A DNA stretch of 64,000 bases from Mycolicibacterium fallax. Its GTDB lineage: Bacteria; Actinomycetota; Actinomycetes; Mycobacteriales; Mycobacteriaceae. The first letter of the stretch is position 1; each line of letters begins with the position of its first letter. The notes below the pieces were generated by a model. It made no database searches, had not been told where the DNA came from, and saw only the letters and a list, made by a program, of their open reading frames with translations. The DNA lies in contig NZ_AP022603.1 of assembly GCF_010726955.1 (NCBI RefSeq), forward strand, positions 930,001 to 994,000, in the 5' to 3' direction. A program made the translations under genes and the position numbers. Positions 8,471-16,970 of this stretch are shown in pieces.

Positions 8471-8487
8471 ACAAACCGTCGTACAAT
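8471..8487 (+). promoter_or_regulatory. Promoter of MazEF-like pair 1
   Basis: TACAAT at 8482-8487 matches a mycobacterial -10 box and lies only six bases before the antitoxin ATG, so the transcript is probably leaderless or nearly so. GTCGCACAA and GTCGTACAA are repeated 12 bp apart across the box, a plausible antitoxin-binding operator. The second pair at 11289 has the same arrangement. Confidence 0.5.
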
Positions 8488-8493
8488 GTTGCA

Positions 8494-8727
8494 ATGGCTG
8501 ACACCATCACCTTTCGGCCGGACGAGGACACCTCGAAGGCGCTGGCTGTCTTGACCAAGGATGGAACCGCGGTGTCCGCAGCCGTTCGAGCTGCCCTTAT
8601 CGATGCCGCACGACGGAAGGCTCGCTCGGCGATTCGCGCCGAGGCGGAAATGCTTGCCGAAGACGAGGCCGACCGCGCAGAGGCGATGCAGGTGCTGCGC
8701 GACATGGAGACGCTGCGTGCGTGGTGA
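8494..8727 (+). CDS. MazE/RelB-type antitoxin 1
   Basis: A 77-residue protein. The first ~45 residues (ITFRPDEDTSKALAVLTKDGTAVSAAVRAALIDAA) look like a ribbon-helix-helix DNA-binding domain. An acidic helical tail (AEAEMLAEDEADRAEAMQVLRDMETLRAW) should wrap the toxin. It overlaps the toxin gene by 11 bases and should repress its own promoter together with the toxin. It is the same length as the antitoxin at 11289-11522 but clearly diverged in sequence. Confidence 0.8.
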   Translation: MADTITFRPDEDTSKALAVLTKDGTAVSAAVRAALIDAARRKARSAIRAEAEMLAEDEADRAEAMQVLRDMETLRAW

Positions 8728-9028
8728 GGTCTTTCAGCTGCGCGCTCCGCGGGGGAGTCGCGGTCACGAGCAGTCCGGTTCTCGCTACGCGGTAGTAGTC
8801 CAGTCAGATCATCTGCCACTGTCGACGTGGCTGGTTGCACCGACATCCACCTCGGCTCGCGCCGCCAGCTTTCGCCCGGAAGTTGAAATCGGCGGCGTGC
8901 ACACCCGCGTGCTTGCCGAACAGGCGGCCGCCGTCGACCCGGGCCGACTCGGCACCAGCGTCGGATTCCTGAGCGTCGATGAGATGCGACGCGTTGAGGC
9001 GGCCCTGCGCATCGTCTTCGACCTCTGA
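8717..9028 (+). CDS. MazF/PemK-type endoribonuclease toxin 1
   Basis: A 103-residue protein from a GTG at 8717 inside the antitoxin gene. The start RGEVFQLRAPRGSRGHEQSGSRYAVVVQSD matches the MazF opening (RGEVWLVD..G.Eq.g.RP.vvvq). The core has WLVAPTSTSARAASFRPEVEI and the C-terminus has VGFLSVDEMRRVEAALRIVFDL. MazF toxins cut mRNA or tRNA at short sequences. The conserved Arg-Pro near the dimer interface reads Arg-Tyr here, so activity is not certain. Confidence 0.8.
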   Translation: MRGEVFQLRAPRGSRGHEQSGSRYAVVVQSDHLPLSTWLVAPTSTSARAASFRPEVEIGGVHTRVLAEQAAAVDPGRLGTSVGFLSVDEMRRVEAALRIVFDL

Positions 9029-9514
9029 ACGCCGGGGATCACTCCAAGGGGTCTGGCGTGAAGCTGACGTCGACGCCGCCTACGGTCATCGTCACCTGGC
9101 CTTCCATCACCATCACCTGCGCTGAGACCCGTCGATCGACAGCCTGGGCCAGTTGCTGCACCGCTGCGTGCGGTATCTGCAGCACCGAAAGGTTCGGCAG
9201 CCCAGCCACTTTGGGGCCGACGGTGCGCCACCAGGTGGCCACGCCGGCGGCGAACGGGAACAGCAGTACCTGGTCGGCCTGGCTGGCCGCCTTGCCCACG
9301 GCACGTTCGTCGGGCTGGCCGACGCTGATCCACTCCAGGGTCCGGCCGGTGTAGTCGGCCAGCCGCAAGTCCGGGACGCCAGGGGTGGACAGGCCCGCCC
9401 CGAACGCCAACTCGCCGTCGACGTCGCTGAGCCGATGTGCGCGTAGCCCGAACGCCAACAACCGCACCACCATCCGCTCATCGGTTTCACTGGGATGGCG
9501 GGCCACGGTCAGCG

Positions 9515-11002
9515 GAGGAATTGTCAATACCTGTGGATCGGCGTGTTTCAGGCGACCTCCGTTCCGGCTTGCTGATCGCCGTCTGAGGGCGGTGTCGGTG
9601 GGGTGATTTCGGTGGGGCGTTCGAGCAGTTTGCCCTTGTGGAAGACCGCGCCGGCGCGGACCAGGGCGACCAGGTGTGGTGCGTTGACGGCACGCCAGCG
9701 GGCCGCGGCGGCGTCGATGAGCTTGTAGGCCATGGCCAGACCAGCCGCACGTGATCCCGGCCCCTTGGTGACCTTGGTTCTCAAACGTACTGTGGCAAAG
9801 GCGCTTTCGATCGGATTTGTCGTGCGTAGGTGGATCCAGTGCTCGGCGGGATAGTGGTAGAACTCCAGTAGGGTGTCCAGATCGTCGGTGATCTTGGCGA
9901 CCGCCTTGGGGTACTTGGCCCCGAAGTCGACCGTGAAGGCCTTGACCGCGACCTGGGCCTTGTCGATATCCTCGGCGTTGTAGATCTCCTTGAGCGCCGA
10001 CAACGCCGACGCGTGCGCTGATTTTGGCAGGGCGGCAAGCACATTGGCTTGCTTATGAAACCAGCACCGCTGTTCTTTGGTGGCCGGGAACACCTCGCGT
10101 ACCGCTTTCCAGAAGCCGAGTGCGCCATCGCCGACGGCGAGCACGGGTGCGGTCATGCCGCGTCGTTTACAGTCGCGCAGCAGATCAGCCCACGACTCGG
10201 TCGATTCCCGGTAGCCGTCGGTGATCGCCACGAGCTCTTTGCGGCCGTCCGCGCGCACGCCGAGCATCACCAGCAGACACAGCTTTTCCTGGTCCAGGCG
10301 GACCTTGAGGTGGATGCCGTCGACCCACAGGTAGACGTAGTCGGTGCCCGACAGGTCCCGGGCGGCAAACGCGCGGGCCTCGTCCTGCCACTGGCTGGTC
10401 AGCCGGGTGATCGTGGTGGCCGAGAGCCCGGCACCCGAGCCCAGGAACTGCTCCAGAGCGGGGGTGAAGTCGCTGGTGGACAGCCCGTGCAGGTACAGCA
10501 GCGGCAGCACTTCGCTCATCTGCGGTGACTTGCGTGCCCAGGCCGGCAGGATCGCCGAGGAGAACCGTTTCCGGTCACCGGTGTCGGGGTCGACGCGTTT
10601 GTCGTTGACTCGCGGTGCTTTCACCTCAACTGCCCCGGCTGCCGTCAGCACCTCGCGGGCCTGGTGATAGCCGTTGCGGACCACCAGCCGATGCCCCTTC
10701 TCATCGAGCTGATCGGCGAACTGGGCCACGTAGGCGGCGACCTCAGCCTTCAACGCGGCGGCCAGCATCTGACGGGCGCCGTCGCGGACGATCTCGTCCA
10801 ACAACGACCGACCAGCACCGCCAGTGCTTTCGTTGGCCTCGATGGCATCGTGAACTACGGTGAGCATGGGCGTACCTTCCCGAACCAGCGCGCCAACGCC
10901 GGCTCATGATCGGACCTTCGGATATTCAGATCATCCTCGGGAAGGTGCGCCCACTTTCACGCCCCCTCACCGAGGCTCATCCACAGGTTCTGATCATTGC
11001 TC
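9515..11002 (-). mobile_element. IS256-family insertion sequence, copy 1
   Basis: A 1,488-bp element. Its ends are inverted repeats of about 24 bp (GAGGAATTGTCAATACC at the left, GAGCAATGATCAGAACC reading in from the right). A perfect 9-bp target duplication, CGGTCAGCG, flanks it at 9506-9514 and 11003-11011, showing simple recent transposition into yaeQ. It encodes one transposase. A close relative in opposite orientation lies at 33901-35382. Confidence 0.93.
9548..10867 (-). CDS. IS256-family transposase
   Basis: A 439-residue DDE transposase, full length for the family. Family blocks include QMLAAALKAEVAAYVAQF near the N-terminus, VYLWVDGIHLKVRL (first Asp), LAVGDGALGFWKAV (second Asp), the CWFHKQANVLAALPK block, and the catalytic-Glu region HLRTTNPIESAFATVRLRT. 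It catalyses cut or copy transposition of the element around it. The copy at 34036 differs at scattered residues, so the two are related but not identical. No frameshift is seen, so this copy may be active. Confidence 0.95.
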   Translation of the reverse strand: MLTVVHDAIEANESTGGAGRSLLDEIVRDGARQMLAAALKAEVAAYVAQFADQLDEKGHRLVVRNGYHQAREVLTAAGAVEVKAPRVNDKRVDPDTGDRKRFSSAILPAWARKSPQMSEVLPLLYLHGLSTSDFTPALEQFLGSGAGLSATTITRLTSQWQDEARAFAARDLSGTDYVYLWVDGIHLKVRLDQEKLCLLVMLGVRADGRKELVAITDGYRESTESWADLLRDCKRRGMTAPVLAVGDGALGFWKAVREVFPATKEQRCWFHKQANVLAALPKSAHASALSALKEIYNAEDIDKAQVAVKAFTVDFGAKYPKAVAKITDDLDTLLEFYHYPAEHWIHLRTTNPIESAFATVRLRTKVTKGPGSRAAGLAMAYKLIDAAAARWRAVNAPHLVALVRAGAVFHKGKLLERPTEITPPTPPSDGDQQAGTEVA

Positions 11003-11263
11003 CGGTCAGCGTGTGATCGGCGTAGTAGCCGTGATCGACATCGGAGACGCCAAGTGCGACTTTGAAGACTGTTGCAGAAAGGGCCACGGCCTAGTGTCCA
11101 CCCGGGTGGTGCACGCCCAGCAGTCGGGCCGCCGTATCTGACGCGGACTGGCCCGCGCGGGTGGGCGCCAGCTCGCGGGCCGGTCGTTTGCTGACGTGAG
11201 AGCGTCGCCGGCCGCATCCGATCAGCGAGTCCGACGACTCCACCGCATTCAGTGGGCCCCGTG

Positions 11264-11282
11264 TCTACAATTCGTCTACAAT
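11264..11282 (+). promoter_or_regulatory. Promoter/operator of MazEF-like pair 2
   Basis: The octamer TCTACAAT occurs twice, 11 bp apart, ending at 11271 and 11282. The second copy contains TACAAT six bases before the ATG at 11289, which would give a leaderless mRNA. The repeated box is a likely antitoxin operator. The 200 bases between yaeQ and this point hold only a 50-codon minus-strand frame with no recognisable similarity. Confidence 0.5.
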
Positions 11283-11288
11283 AGTTCC

Positions 11289-11522
11289 ATGGCCGCAGAA
11301 ACCACAACCGTCCGAGTCCGTCGGTCCGACTCCGAGCGGCTGCAATCCCTAGCCAAGGCTCGCGAAACCGCCGTCGTTGACGTCGTGCATGCAGCCATCG
11401 TCGCCCTGGAGCGGCAGGATTTCCTGCGGGGGCTGAACGGGGACTACCAGCGTCTGCGCAGCGACCCCGAACTGTGGGAGCAGTACCTGGCCGAGCGTCA
11501 CGAGTGGGACGCACTGGCTTGA
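11289..11522 (+). CDS. MazE-type antitoxin 2
   Basis: A 77-residue protein. Residues 6-45 (TTVRVRRSDSERLQSLAKARETAVVDVVHAAIVALERQ) fit a ribbon-helix-helix DNA-binding fold. The tail (LNGDYQRLRSDPELWEQYLAERHEWDALA) is the toxin-neutralising segment seen in MazE partners of actinobacterial MazF. The stop overlaps the toxin start by four bases. Confidence 0.85.
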   Translation: MAAETTTVRVRRSDSERLQSLAKARETAVVDVVHAAIVALERQDFLRGLNGDYQRLRSDPELWEQYLAERHEWDALA

Positions 11523-11854
11523 TCTGGCGGGGGGAGGTTTACCAGGTCGATCTCGGCCAACCGGTCGGACACGAGCCAGCGTTTCGCCGCCCGGCGGTGG
11601 TGGTGTCGGTCGATATTCTCAACAACGGATCGGGCGGCCTGGTGGTCGTCGTCCCGATCACCACTGCGGGTTACGGCCTGCGAAGCCACGTTGAACTCGA
11701 GCCCGCCAGCAGCGGGTTGGACCACACTTCCTACGCTCGCTGCGATCAATTGCGGATGGTCTCCGTCGAGCGACTGTCAGCTCGCCAGGGAGTGATTAAC
11801 CCAGAACAGATGCAGGCCATTGACCAAGCACTGCGCTCCGTCCTAGATCTGTAG
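11519..11854 (+). CDS. MazF-type endoribonuclease toxin 2
   Basis: A 111-residue protein reading from TTG 11519, which overlaps the antitoxin stop; a GGGGGGAG stretch lies inside the first codons. The MazF signature is clear: WRGEVYQVDLGQPVGHEPAFRRPAVVVSVD, then VVVVPITTAGYGLRSHVEL, and the late SYARCDQLRMVSVERL strand with IDQALRSVLDL at the end. The RRP motif that is altered in pair 1 is intact here. It should cleave RNA when the antitoxin is lost, which would help keep the surrounding island. Confidence 0.9.
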   Translation: MIWRGEVYQVDLGQPVGHEPAFRRPAVVVSVDILNNGSGGLVVVVPITTAGYGLRSHVELEPASSGLDHTSYARCDQLRMVSVERLSARQGVINPEQMQAIDQALRSVLDL

Positions 11855-12299
11855 TGCCCAGCCTCGGCATTGCCTCGCCGGCAGCGCCGGTGGGCAAGAA
11901 CCGTCGGGCAGTAGCGCAATCGCGTACCTGACATAATGTGGCTTATCGGTATTTAGGTGACCTGGGTGGATGTCGGGCGGCCTCCGAACCCCAGCATGCA
12001 ACCCGTCCGACCTGTCGTTTTGCAGTTGATCGCCGACTTTTGCATCCTTTCAACGACTACCTGCGAACATTTTTCAGTTGACCACAGCCATACTGCGGCC
12101 TTAGTGACACAAGCTTGACCATCGCGCAATCCGCTGAGAATCCCAACCTTGGTGTCGATAAGTCGTGCCGCGACGCAATCCCCGGCCTGGCCCCGACTAC
12201 ACTCGCAGGAGTATTTCGTCACAGTGACGATTAGACGTCAGGCCGCGGGCCTGCAGCGAGAGCGTTCGACTGGTTGGCTTCGCCACCAAAATCGGAGTG
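11855..12299. other. Non-coding stretch at the left of the island
   Basis: No convincing gene lies in these 445 bases. An 89-codon minus-strand frame (11953-12222) is Cys-rich but matches nothing I know and lacks a ribosome site. The stretch is more A+T-rich than its surroundings. It holds an imperfect palindrome at 11925-11951 (TACCTGACATAA and TTATCGGTA arms), near-repeats TTTTGCAGTTGATC and TTTTTCAGTTGACC at 12018-12083, and the perfect palindrome CGTCACAGTGACG at 12217-12229. Confidence 0.45.
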
Positions 12300-12786
12300 C
12301 TACACCGTGATTTTGTAGCGCGGCGCCAACTTGACGACAGTCTTGGCGAGACCCTCCGGGTAATTGCGAATCCGAGCGGGATCGGGATCGGGGCCGATCG
12401 ACTGTGCCTCGAATAGCGATACTGCGCATTCGGTCATTCGGATTGCATTGCCGAAAGCGTCAAGCGTGACCTCCAACAACCCCGAGTCGTCCAACTCGGA
12501 CTGTTCGAACATATAGTCATTCATCCACTTGAACCCGTGTACAAATCCCGATCCAAGTGAGTAGAAACTCTTGGCGCTGCGGGGCCGAATCACTGTGTCT
12601 AGTTCTGGATCTGGCGTTCGCGGCAGGTTTTCGTTCATCCAATCCTCTGACTGGCCAACGACTGCCATCGGCCCCGGCGGTGCCGCTCGAGCATCAGAAG
12701 GCAGCTCATCGATCTGCGCGATTCTCTTGGCTAGATAGCGTCCCAGGGAGTGGTGGACTTCGGATCTGGCGTGGTTCACGCGTCGC

Positions 12787-14095
12787 GATCAACGAGTCGT
12801 GTTGAACGCTAGGCGATTTGGTGTTGTTTGGCAAGTGCTGCCGCGGCGTTTTTCTTGTCGATGACGGCCCGTAGCTCGTCCATGGAGACGTCGGACAGAT
12901 AGCGGCGGGTGACCTGCCACTCGTCGTGGGCTTCGATGACCACCGCGGTGGCCAGGCGCAGGAACGCCGCCGGGTTGGGGAAGATCTCCACGACATCAGC
13001 GCGGCGCTTGATCTCCTTGTTGAGCCGCTCGATGGGATTGTTCGACCAGATCTTCTGCCAGTGGGCCCGCGGGAACGCGGTGAACGCCAGCACGTCGGTC
13101 TTGGCTTCGCTCATCATGGCCGCGACCTTCGGGAAGCTGGGGGCCAGGGTGTCGGCGACCCGATCCCACTGATCGGCGACCTCGGCCGGGTCGGTGTGGG
13201 CGAAGATCGTCTTGACCGCCGCGGTCACCGCCGGCGCATGCTTGGCGGCGACCGCGGTGTGTAGGTTGCGCATGAAATGCACCCGGCACCGCTGCCACGA
13301 CGATCCCGTGAACTGTTGTGCCACTGCGGCTTTCAGGCCAGCATGCGCGTCGGAAATAACCAGATGCACCCCGGACAGGCCACGCGCTTTCAGTGATGCG
13401 AGGAACTCGCGCCAGAACTCGAAGGACTCACTGTCACCGACGGCGGTGCCCAACACCTCCCGGGTGCCGTCGATGGACACCCCGGTGGCCACCACCAAGG
13501 CCTGAGAGACCACGTGCGCCCCGATGCGGACCTTGCAGAACGTCGCATCGCAGAACACGTACGGAAACTCGGTGTGGGCCAAGCTGCGGGTGCGAAACGC
13601 CTCGATCTCTGTGTCCAGGCCCGCGCAGATGCGCGACACCTCCGACTTGGACACCCCCGTTTCGACGCCCATGGCGGCCACCAGGTCATCGACATTGCGG
13701 GTCGACACGCCATGCACGTAGGCCTCCATGATCACCGCGTGCAGCGCCTTGTCGATCCGGCGGCGCCGCTCGAGCAGCGACGGGAAGAACGACCCGGCCC
13801 GCAGCTTGGGGATCTGCACCTCGATGTCACCAGAAGTCGTCGACACCGTCTTGGGACGGTGCCCGTTGCGGTGCACCGTACGCCCATCGCTGCGCTGGTA
13901 GCGGCCCGCCCCGATCGCGGCGGTGGCTTCGGCCTCGATGAGCGCCTGCAGTCCGGCACGGATCAGCTCGGCGAACACCGCGCCGGTATCAGCGGACTTG
14001 AGTGCGTCGAGCTGGGCGAGCAAGGCAGAATGGTCCTGGGTCATCGCGTCGTGTCTTTCTATGAGTCACTTTGGTCGGTAACTCATTGATCACTA
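12787..14095 (-). mobile_element. IS256-family insertion sequence (IS1081-like branch)
   Basis: The element around the transposase at 12809-14044. Matching inverted ends are seen as CGATCAACGAGT at the left and ACTCATTGATCA at the right, 10 of 12 positions agreeing. No clean target duplication could be identified, and about 95 bases between 14096 and 14190 are unexplained (they include the palindrome GGGGACTTACCCC), so the right boundary is approximate. Confidence 0.7.
12809..14044 (-). CDS. IS256-family transposase (IS1081-like)
   Basis: A 411-residue DDE transposase that resembles mycobacterial IS1081 more than the two other IS256 transposases here. Family blocks: YQRSDGRTVHRNGHRPKTV, VQIPKLRAGSFFPSLLERRR, YVHGVSTRNVDDLV, VISDAHAGLKAAVAQQF with the catalytic Asp, SWQRCRVHFMRNL, and IWSNNPIERLNKEIKRR with the catalytic Glu. 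The frame is intact. It is oriented against tnsA and lies in the broken minus-strand gene. Confidence 0.94.
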   Translation of the reverse strand: MTQDHSALLAQLDALKSADTGAVFAELIRAGLQALIEAEATAAIGAGRYQRSDGRTVHRNGHRPKTVSTTSGDIEVQIPKLRAGSFFPSLLERRRRIDKALHAVIMEAYVHGVSTRNVDDLVAAMGVETGVSKSEVSRICAGLDTEIEAFRTRSLAHTEFPYVFCDATFCKVRIGAHVVSQALVVATGVSIDGTREVLGTAVGDSESFEFWREFLASLKARGLSGVHLVISDAHAGLKAAVAQQFTGSSWQRCRVHFMRNLHTAVAAKHAPAVTAAVKTIFAHTDPAEVADQWDRVADTLAPSFPKVAAMMSEAKTDVLAFTAFPRAHWQKIWSNNPIERLNKEIKRRADVVEIFPNPAAFLRLATAVVIEAHDEWQVTRRYLSDVSMDELRAVIDKKNAAAALAKQHQIA

Positions 14096-14835
14096 CGCGA
14101 TGGCCCACCCCACAGCCGGTACCGACACACCCCCGGCCACCTACACCCCGGCCGGCGTCACCTCCCGAAACCCCACCACGCCAGGGGACTTACCCCTTGG
14201 CTAGGCGCTCACGATGCTGCTCGAACTCTATTCGTTGGTCATCCGCCAACGGATCTGTACGCGCCGAAAGCGCCTCGTACTCAATCTGGTCGAACTTGTC
14301 TTGCCACCCTTGTTCTGCCTTGATGAAGCCATAGCAGCGACGCACCCGCTCCGCAGTGTCGGATTCCTGGATCAGCCATATCGTCTTGGCTGATGATTCC
14401 ATCGCAATTCGGCAGAGCGCAGCAACCGCCGAGGTACGAGTCTGCCCCTTCGTCAACGCAAGGGAGATGACCCCGGCCGCCGCCACGAGGTGCTCACTAG
14501 CGTTCATCGTGGGGTAGAGCGCCGTCGAACTGAGCAGACTCGGCTCCCCCTCTAGCCCGACCGCGGCGTTGTCGTGAGCAAAACGGCTGAGTGGGTGGAT
14601 CGGGTTCGGCCTCAAGCCCCAGTCCATGAACGCATGGGCCTGCGCGGCCCGTTCGCCGACGAACGCGATGTACATCGCTCGCTTCAACCGCTTTGCGTCA
14701 CGCGGGTAAGCCTTCTGCAGAGCAGACCAGTTGGCTTCGGAGAAATCGGGTCGCTGCTGACGCTCGCCCGGCCGCGCTCGAGGCGGCATTTTGAACCCAA
14801 AAGCTGCTGGACCTGGTTCTTGGACAGCGTCACTA

Positions 14836-15988
14836 GTGGTCCGTCTCAGTTTTGATTGACTACTTGTTGGAGTTTGGTGCGTGCGCGTCGAACTTTGGCC
14901 AGGATCGACTCGGCGGTGGCCGTCCAAACGTAGGGCTTCGGATCGGCGTTGTGGGCGTTGAGGTATGACTCGATGCTGGCGATCAACTCGGGCACGCTGG
15001 CGAAGATTCCCCGGCGTAGGTTCTTGTCGGTCAGGTCGCGGAACCACCGTTCGACCTGGTTGAGCCATGACGACGAGGTCGGGGTGAAATGGAAGTGAAA
15101 GCGCCTGTGCCGCTTCATCCATTTTTGAACTTGGGTGTGCTTATGGGTGGCGTAGTTGTCCAGGATCAAATGAACCTGTAACCCCTCGGGCACCTCGCGG
15201 TCGATCGTGTTGAGGAACTTGATGAACTCGACGTGGCGGTGCCGGGGCAGACACTGGCCGATCACGGCGCCAGTCATCACGTCCAGGGCGGCGAACAAGG
15301 TGGTCGTGCCGTTGCGCTTGTAATCATGGGTCATCGTGCCCGCCCGTCCCGGCACCATCGGCAGCGATGCCTGGGTGCGGTCCAAAGCCTGAATCTGCGA
15401 CTTCTCGTCCATGCACAACACGATGGCCTGCTCGGGCGGATTCAGATACAACCCGACCACATCGATCAGTTTCTCCTCAAACAACGGATCGTTGGACACC
15501 TTGAACGTATCGATCCGATGCGGCTGCAACCCGAGATCCGACCAAATCCGTTGTACCGTGGCCGAACTGACCCCTACCCTCTTGGCCATCGTGCGACACG
15601 ACCAATGCGTGGCACCTTCCGGGGTCGTGGTGGTGGTCAACCGCACGATCGTGGCGATCGTCTCCTCGGGAATCGAGGGCTTGCGGCCTCGACCTTCGCG
15701 GATCTTGCCCAACCCGGCAAGCCCGTCTTCACTGAAACGTTGACGCCAGGCCCGCACTGTCACCGGCGTCACCCCGACATCCTCGGCAATGCGGGTGTTG
15801 GCTTCACCATCGGCGGCCATCAGCAGCGCTTTCGCGCGCAGTACCTGCTGGTGTGGCGCCGTCCGCGACCGTTCTAGCGTCTCCAATGTCTCACGCTCGG
15901 CCGGCGTCATCGGCAAGGCCGCTGCTGGTGATGCACTCACCCATGCAGGATACCGAACAAGTAGCTAGTTATTTGTGTGACATACCAC
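14836..15988 (-). mobile_element. IS630-family insertion sequence
   Basis: A 1,153-bp element flanked by a TA duplication (14834-14835 and 15989-15990), the target signature of the IS630/Tc1 group. Terminal inverted repeats begin GTGGTCCGTC at the left and GTGGTATGTC reading in from the right, with a second matching block ACTACTTGTTGG / GCTACTTGTTCGG. It interrupts the minus-strand gene whose start is at 16061; excision restores the frame exactly. Confidence 0.92.
14846..15940 (-). CDS. IS630-family transposase
   Basis: A 364-residue protein with an N-terminal helix-turn-helix pair (ANTRIAEDVGVTPVTVRAWRQRF; AKRVGVSSATVQRIWSDLGL) that binds the element ends. The C-terminal DDE domain has CMDEKSQIQALDRTQ (first Asp), HLILDNYATHKH (second Asp) and SSWLNQVERWF (Glu). 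The frame is full length and looks active. Confidence 0.95.
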   Translation of the reverse strand: MSASPAAALPMTPAERETLETLERSRTAPHQQVLRAKALLMAADGEANTRIAEDVGVTPVTVRAWRQRFSEDGLAGLGKIREGRGRKPSIPEETIATIVRLTTTTTPEGATHWSCRTMAKRVGVSSATVQRIWSDLGLQPHRIDTFKVSNDPLFEEKLIDVVGLYLNPPEQAIVLCMDEKSQIQALDRTQASLPMVPGRAGTMTHDYKRNGTTTLFAALDVMTGAVIGQCLPRHRHVEFIKFLNTIDREVPEGLQVHLILDNYATHKHTQVQKWMKRHRRFHFHFTPTSSSWLNQVERWFRDLTDKNLRRGIFASVPELIASIESYLNAHNADPKPYVWTATAESILAKVRRARTKLQQVVNQN

Positions 15989-16172
15989 TAGCTTGGCGAC
16001 GCTGCCGCTCTCGTTCCTGGGCGCGCTGCTTTGCGGCTCTCCTGTCTCCACGTCGTGCCATCGGCTGTCCTCTCGATTGATGACAGGACGTCACGATAGC
16101 GGTGCCCACCGACATCTCCCACCCGGCCGTCAGCAGCGAGTGGACCCAATGTAATCAGTTGGCTCCATCGGC

Positions 16173-16970
16173 GTGTCCAAATGGAAGCATTCTGGGCACG
16201 GCCATACGATCAAGGCCGTGCCCATTCACGGGCGCGCCGCGGCGCAAAGTCACCACGGCGAGCTGGTTGACTACCGGCCCGCCGAAGGTGAACCTGTCAC
16301 TCAAGTTCCGCGCGACGAGCTATGGTCGGTGCCGCTTGAGAAATGTGCGCCGGTCCGCAAAGCCTTGTCGTACAAAGGCCAGAAGAACTTCACCGGCGAG
16401 TGGTGGTGTTCGACAACAGAGTCGCATATCTCGTTCGAATCGTGGGTTGAACGGGACTTTCTGCTCACCGTGGACTTCGACCCTTACATCGTTGGAATAT
16501 CCGTACAGCCCTTTACTTTTCGATTTGTCACGGCCGCAGGCAAGCAACGTGAGCACACACCCGACGTATTCCTCCGGAGTACATCCGGCGACGGCGTTGT
16601 CGTAGATGTTCGACCGGACCGACTTGTGGACGATGATGCACGCGAGGCGTTCGATGCGACCGCTGAGCTTTGCGAGCAGGCAGGATGGTCTTACCGCCGT
16701 GCTGGAGAGCAGCCTCGCATCCGAGCGGCGAACCTGCGTTGGCTCGCCGGCTACCGGAACCCGCGGAATAGACGCCAAGACACGGCTGCTGACCTGATCT
16801 CACTGCTGACTTCAAACCCGATGACGATCAGTGAAGCTGCCGCCGCTGTTGGCGAACCGATACTGGTACTACCGACTCTCTATCACCTGCTCTGGACGCA
16901 CGAGCTTGACATCGATGTCGATTCAGCGCCGATCGGTGAACGTACGATGATCGGTTTGGTAGCACGATGA
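16173..16970 (+). CDS. tnsA: Tn7-like transposase endonuclease subunit TnsA
   Basis: A 265-residue protein from GTG 16173. In Tn7-type elements TnsA makes the 5' cuts at the transposon ends while TnsB makes the 3' cuts and joins. The restriction-endonuclease-like core is visible: HISFESWVERDFLLTVDFDP (acidic E89/E93), GISVQPFTFRF, REHTPDVF (D131) and VVVDVRPDR. Where Tn7 TnsA has Gln-x-Lys this protein has D145-x-R147, so the usual catalytic Lys is Arg. A C-terminal region (~200-265) resembles the helical TnsA_C part. It overlaps tnsB by four bases, the usual coupling for the pair. Confidence 0.82.
   Translation: MSKWKHSGHGHTIKAVPIHGRAAAQSHHGELVDYRPAEGEPVTQVPRDELWSVPLEKCAPVRKALSYKGQKNFTGEWWCSTTESHISFESWVERDFLLTVDFDPYIVGISVQPFTFRFVTAAGKQREHTPDVFLRSTSGDGVVVDVRPDRLVDDDAREAFDATAELCEQAGWSYRRAGEQPRIRAANLRWLAGYRNPRNRRQDTAADLISLLTSNPMTISEAAAAVGEPILVLPTLYHLLWTHELDIDVDSAPIGERTMIGLVAR

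Larger units (their letters stand above)
9039..11087 (-). pseudogene. yaeQ: yaeQ, interrupted by an IS256 element
   Basis: The minus-strand gene starts at GTG 11087 (MALSATVFKVALGVSDVDHG, YYADHTLTVARHPSETDERM) and ends at 9039. It is cut after 'HTLTV' by the IS at 9515-11002. Removing the IS and one copy of its 9-bp duplication joins the two halves exactly in frame into a normal ~185-residue YaeQ protein, including WISVGQPDERAVGKA and the C-terminal VSFTPDPLE. YaeQ is a conserved PD-(D/E)XK-fold protein of unclear cellular function. The 3' part could still be translated as a fragment, but it lacks the N-terminal strand. Confidence 0.93.
12300..16061 (-). pseudogene. Unidentified gene broken by two insertion sequences
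   Basis: Excising the IS630 element (TA duplication) fuses 16061-15991 to the frame below 14835: MARRGDRRAAKQRAQERERQ runs straight into ASDAVQEPGPAAFGFKMPPR. The start at 16061 has GAGAGGA six bases upstream. This frame continues through AALCRIAMESSAKTIWLIQE and RRCYGFIKAEQGWQDKF, then stops at 14190 beside the IS256-like element. A C-terminal piece (PRSAKSFYSLGSGFVHGFKW) resumes at 12779-12300. Together about 400 residues, basic at the N-terminus and mostly helical. I do not recognise the family. Whether the last piece belongs to the same gene is inferred from position and style. Confidence 0.7.

Noticed and set aside
9039..9527. A separate short gene starting at 9527 in the 3' part of yaeQ
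   Set aside because: The first codons come from the IS256 end. The protein lacks the YaeQ N-terminus, which is found intact beyond the IS.
11953..12222. An 89-codon Cys-containing minus-strand frame
   Set aside because: No ribosome site, homology or coding-like composition; left as intergenic.
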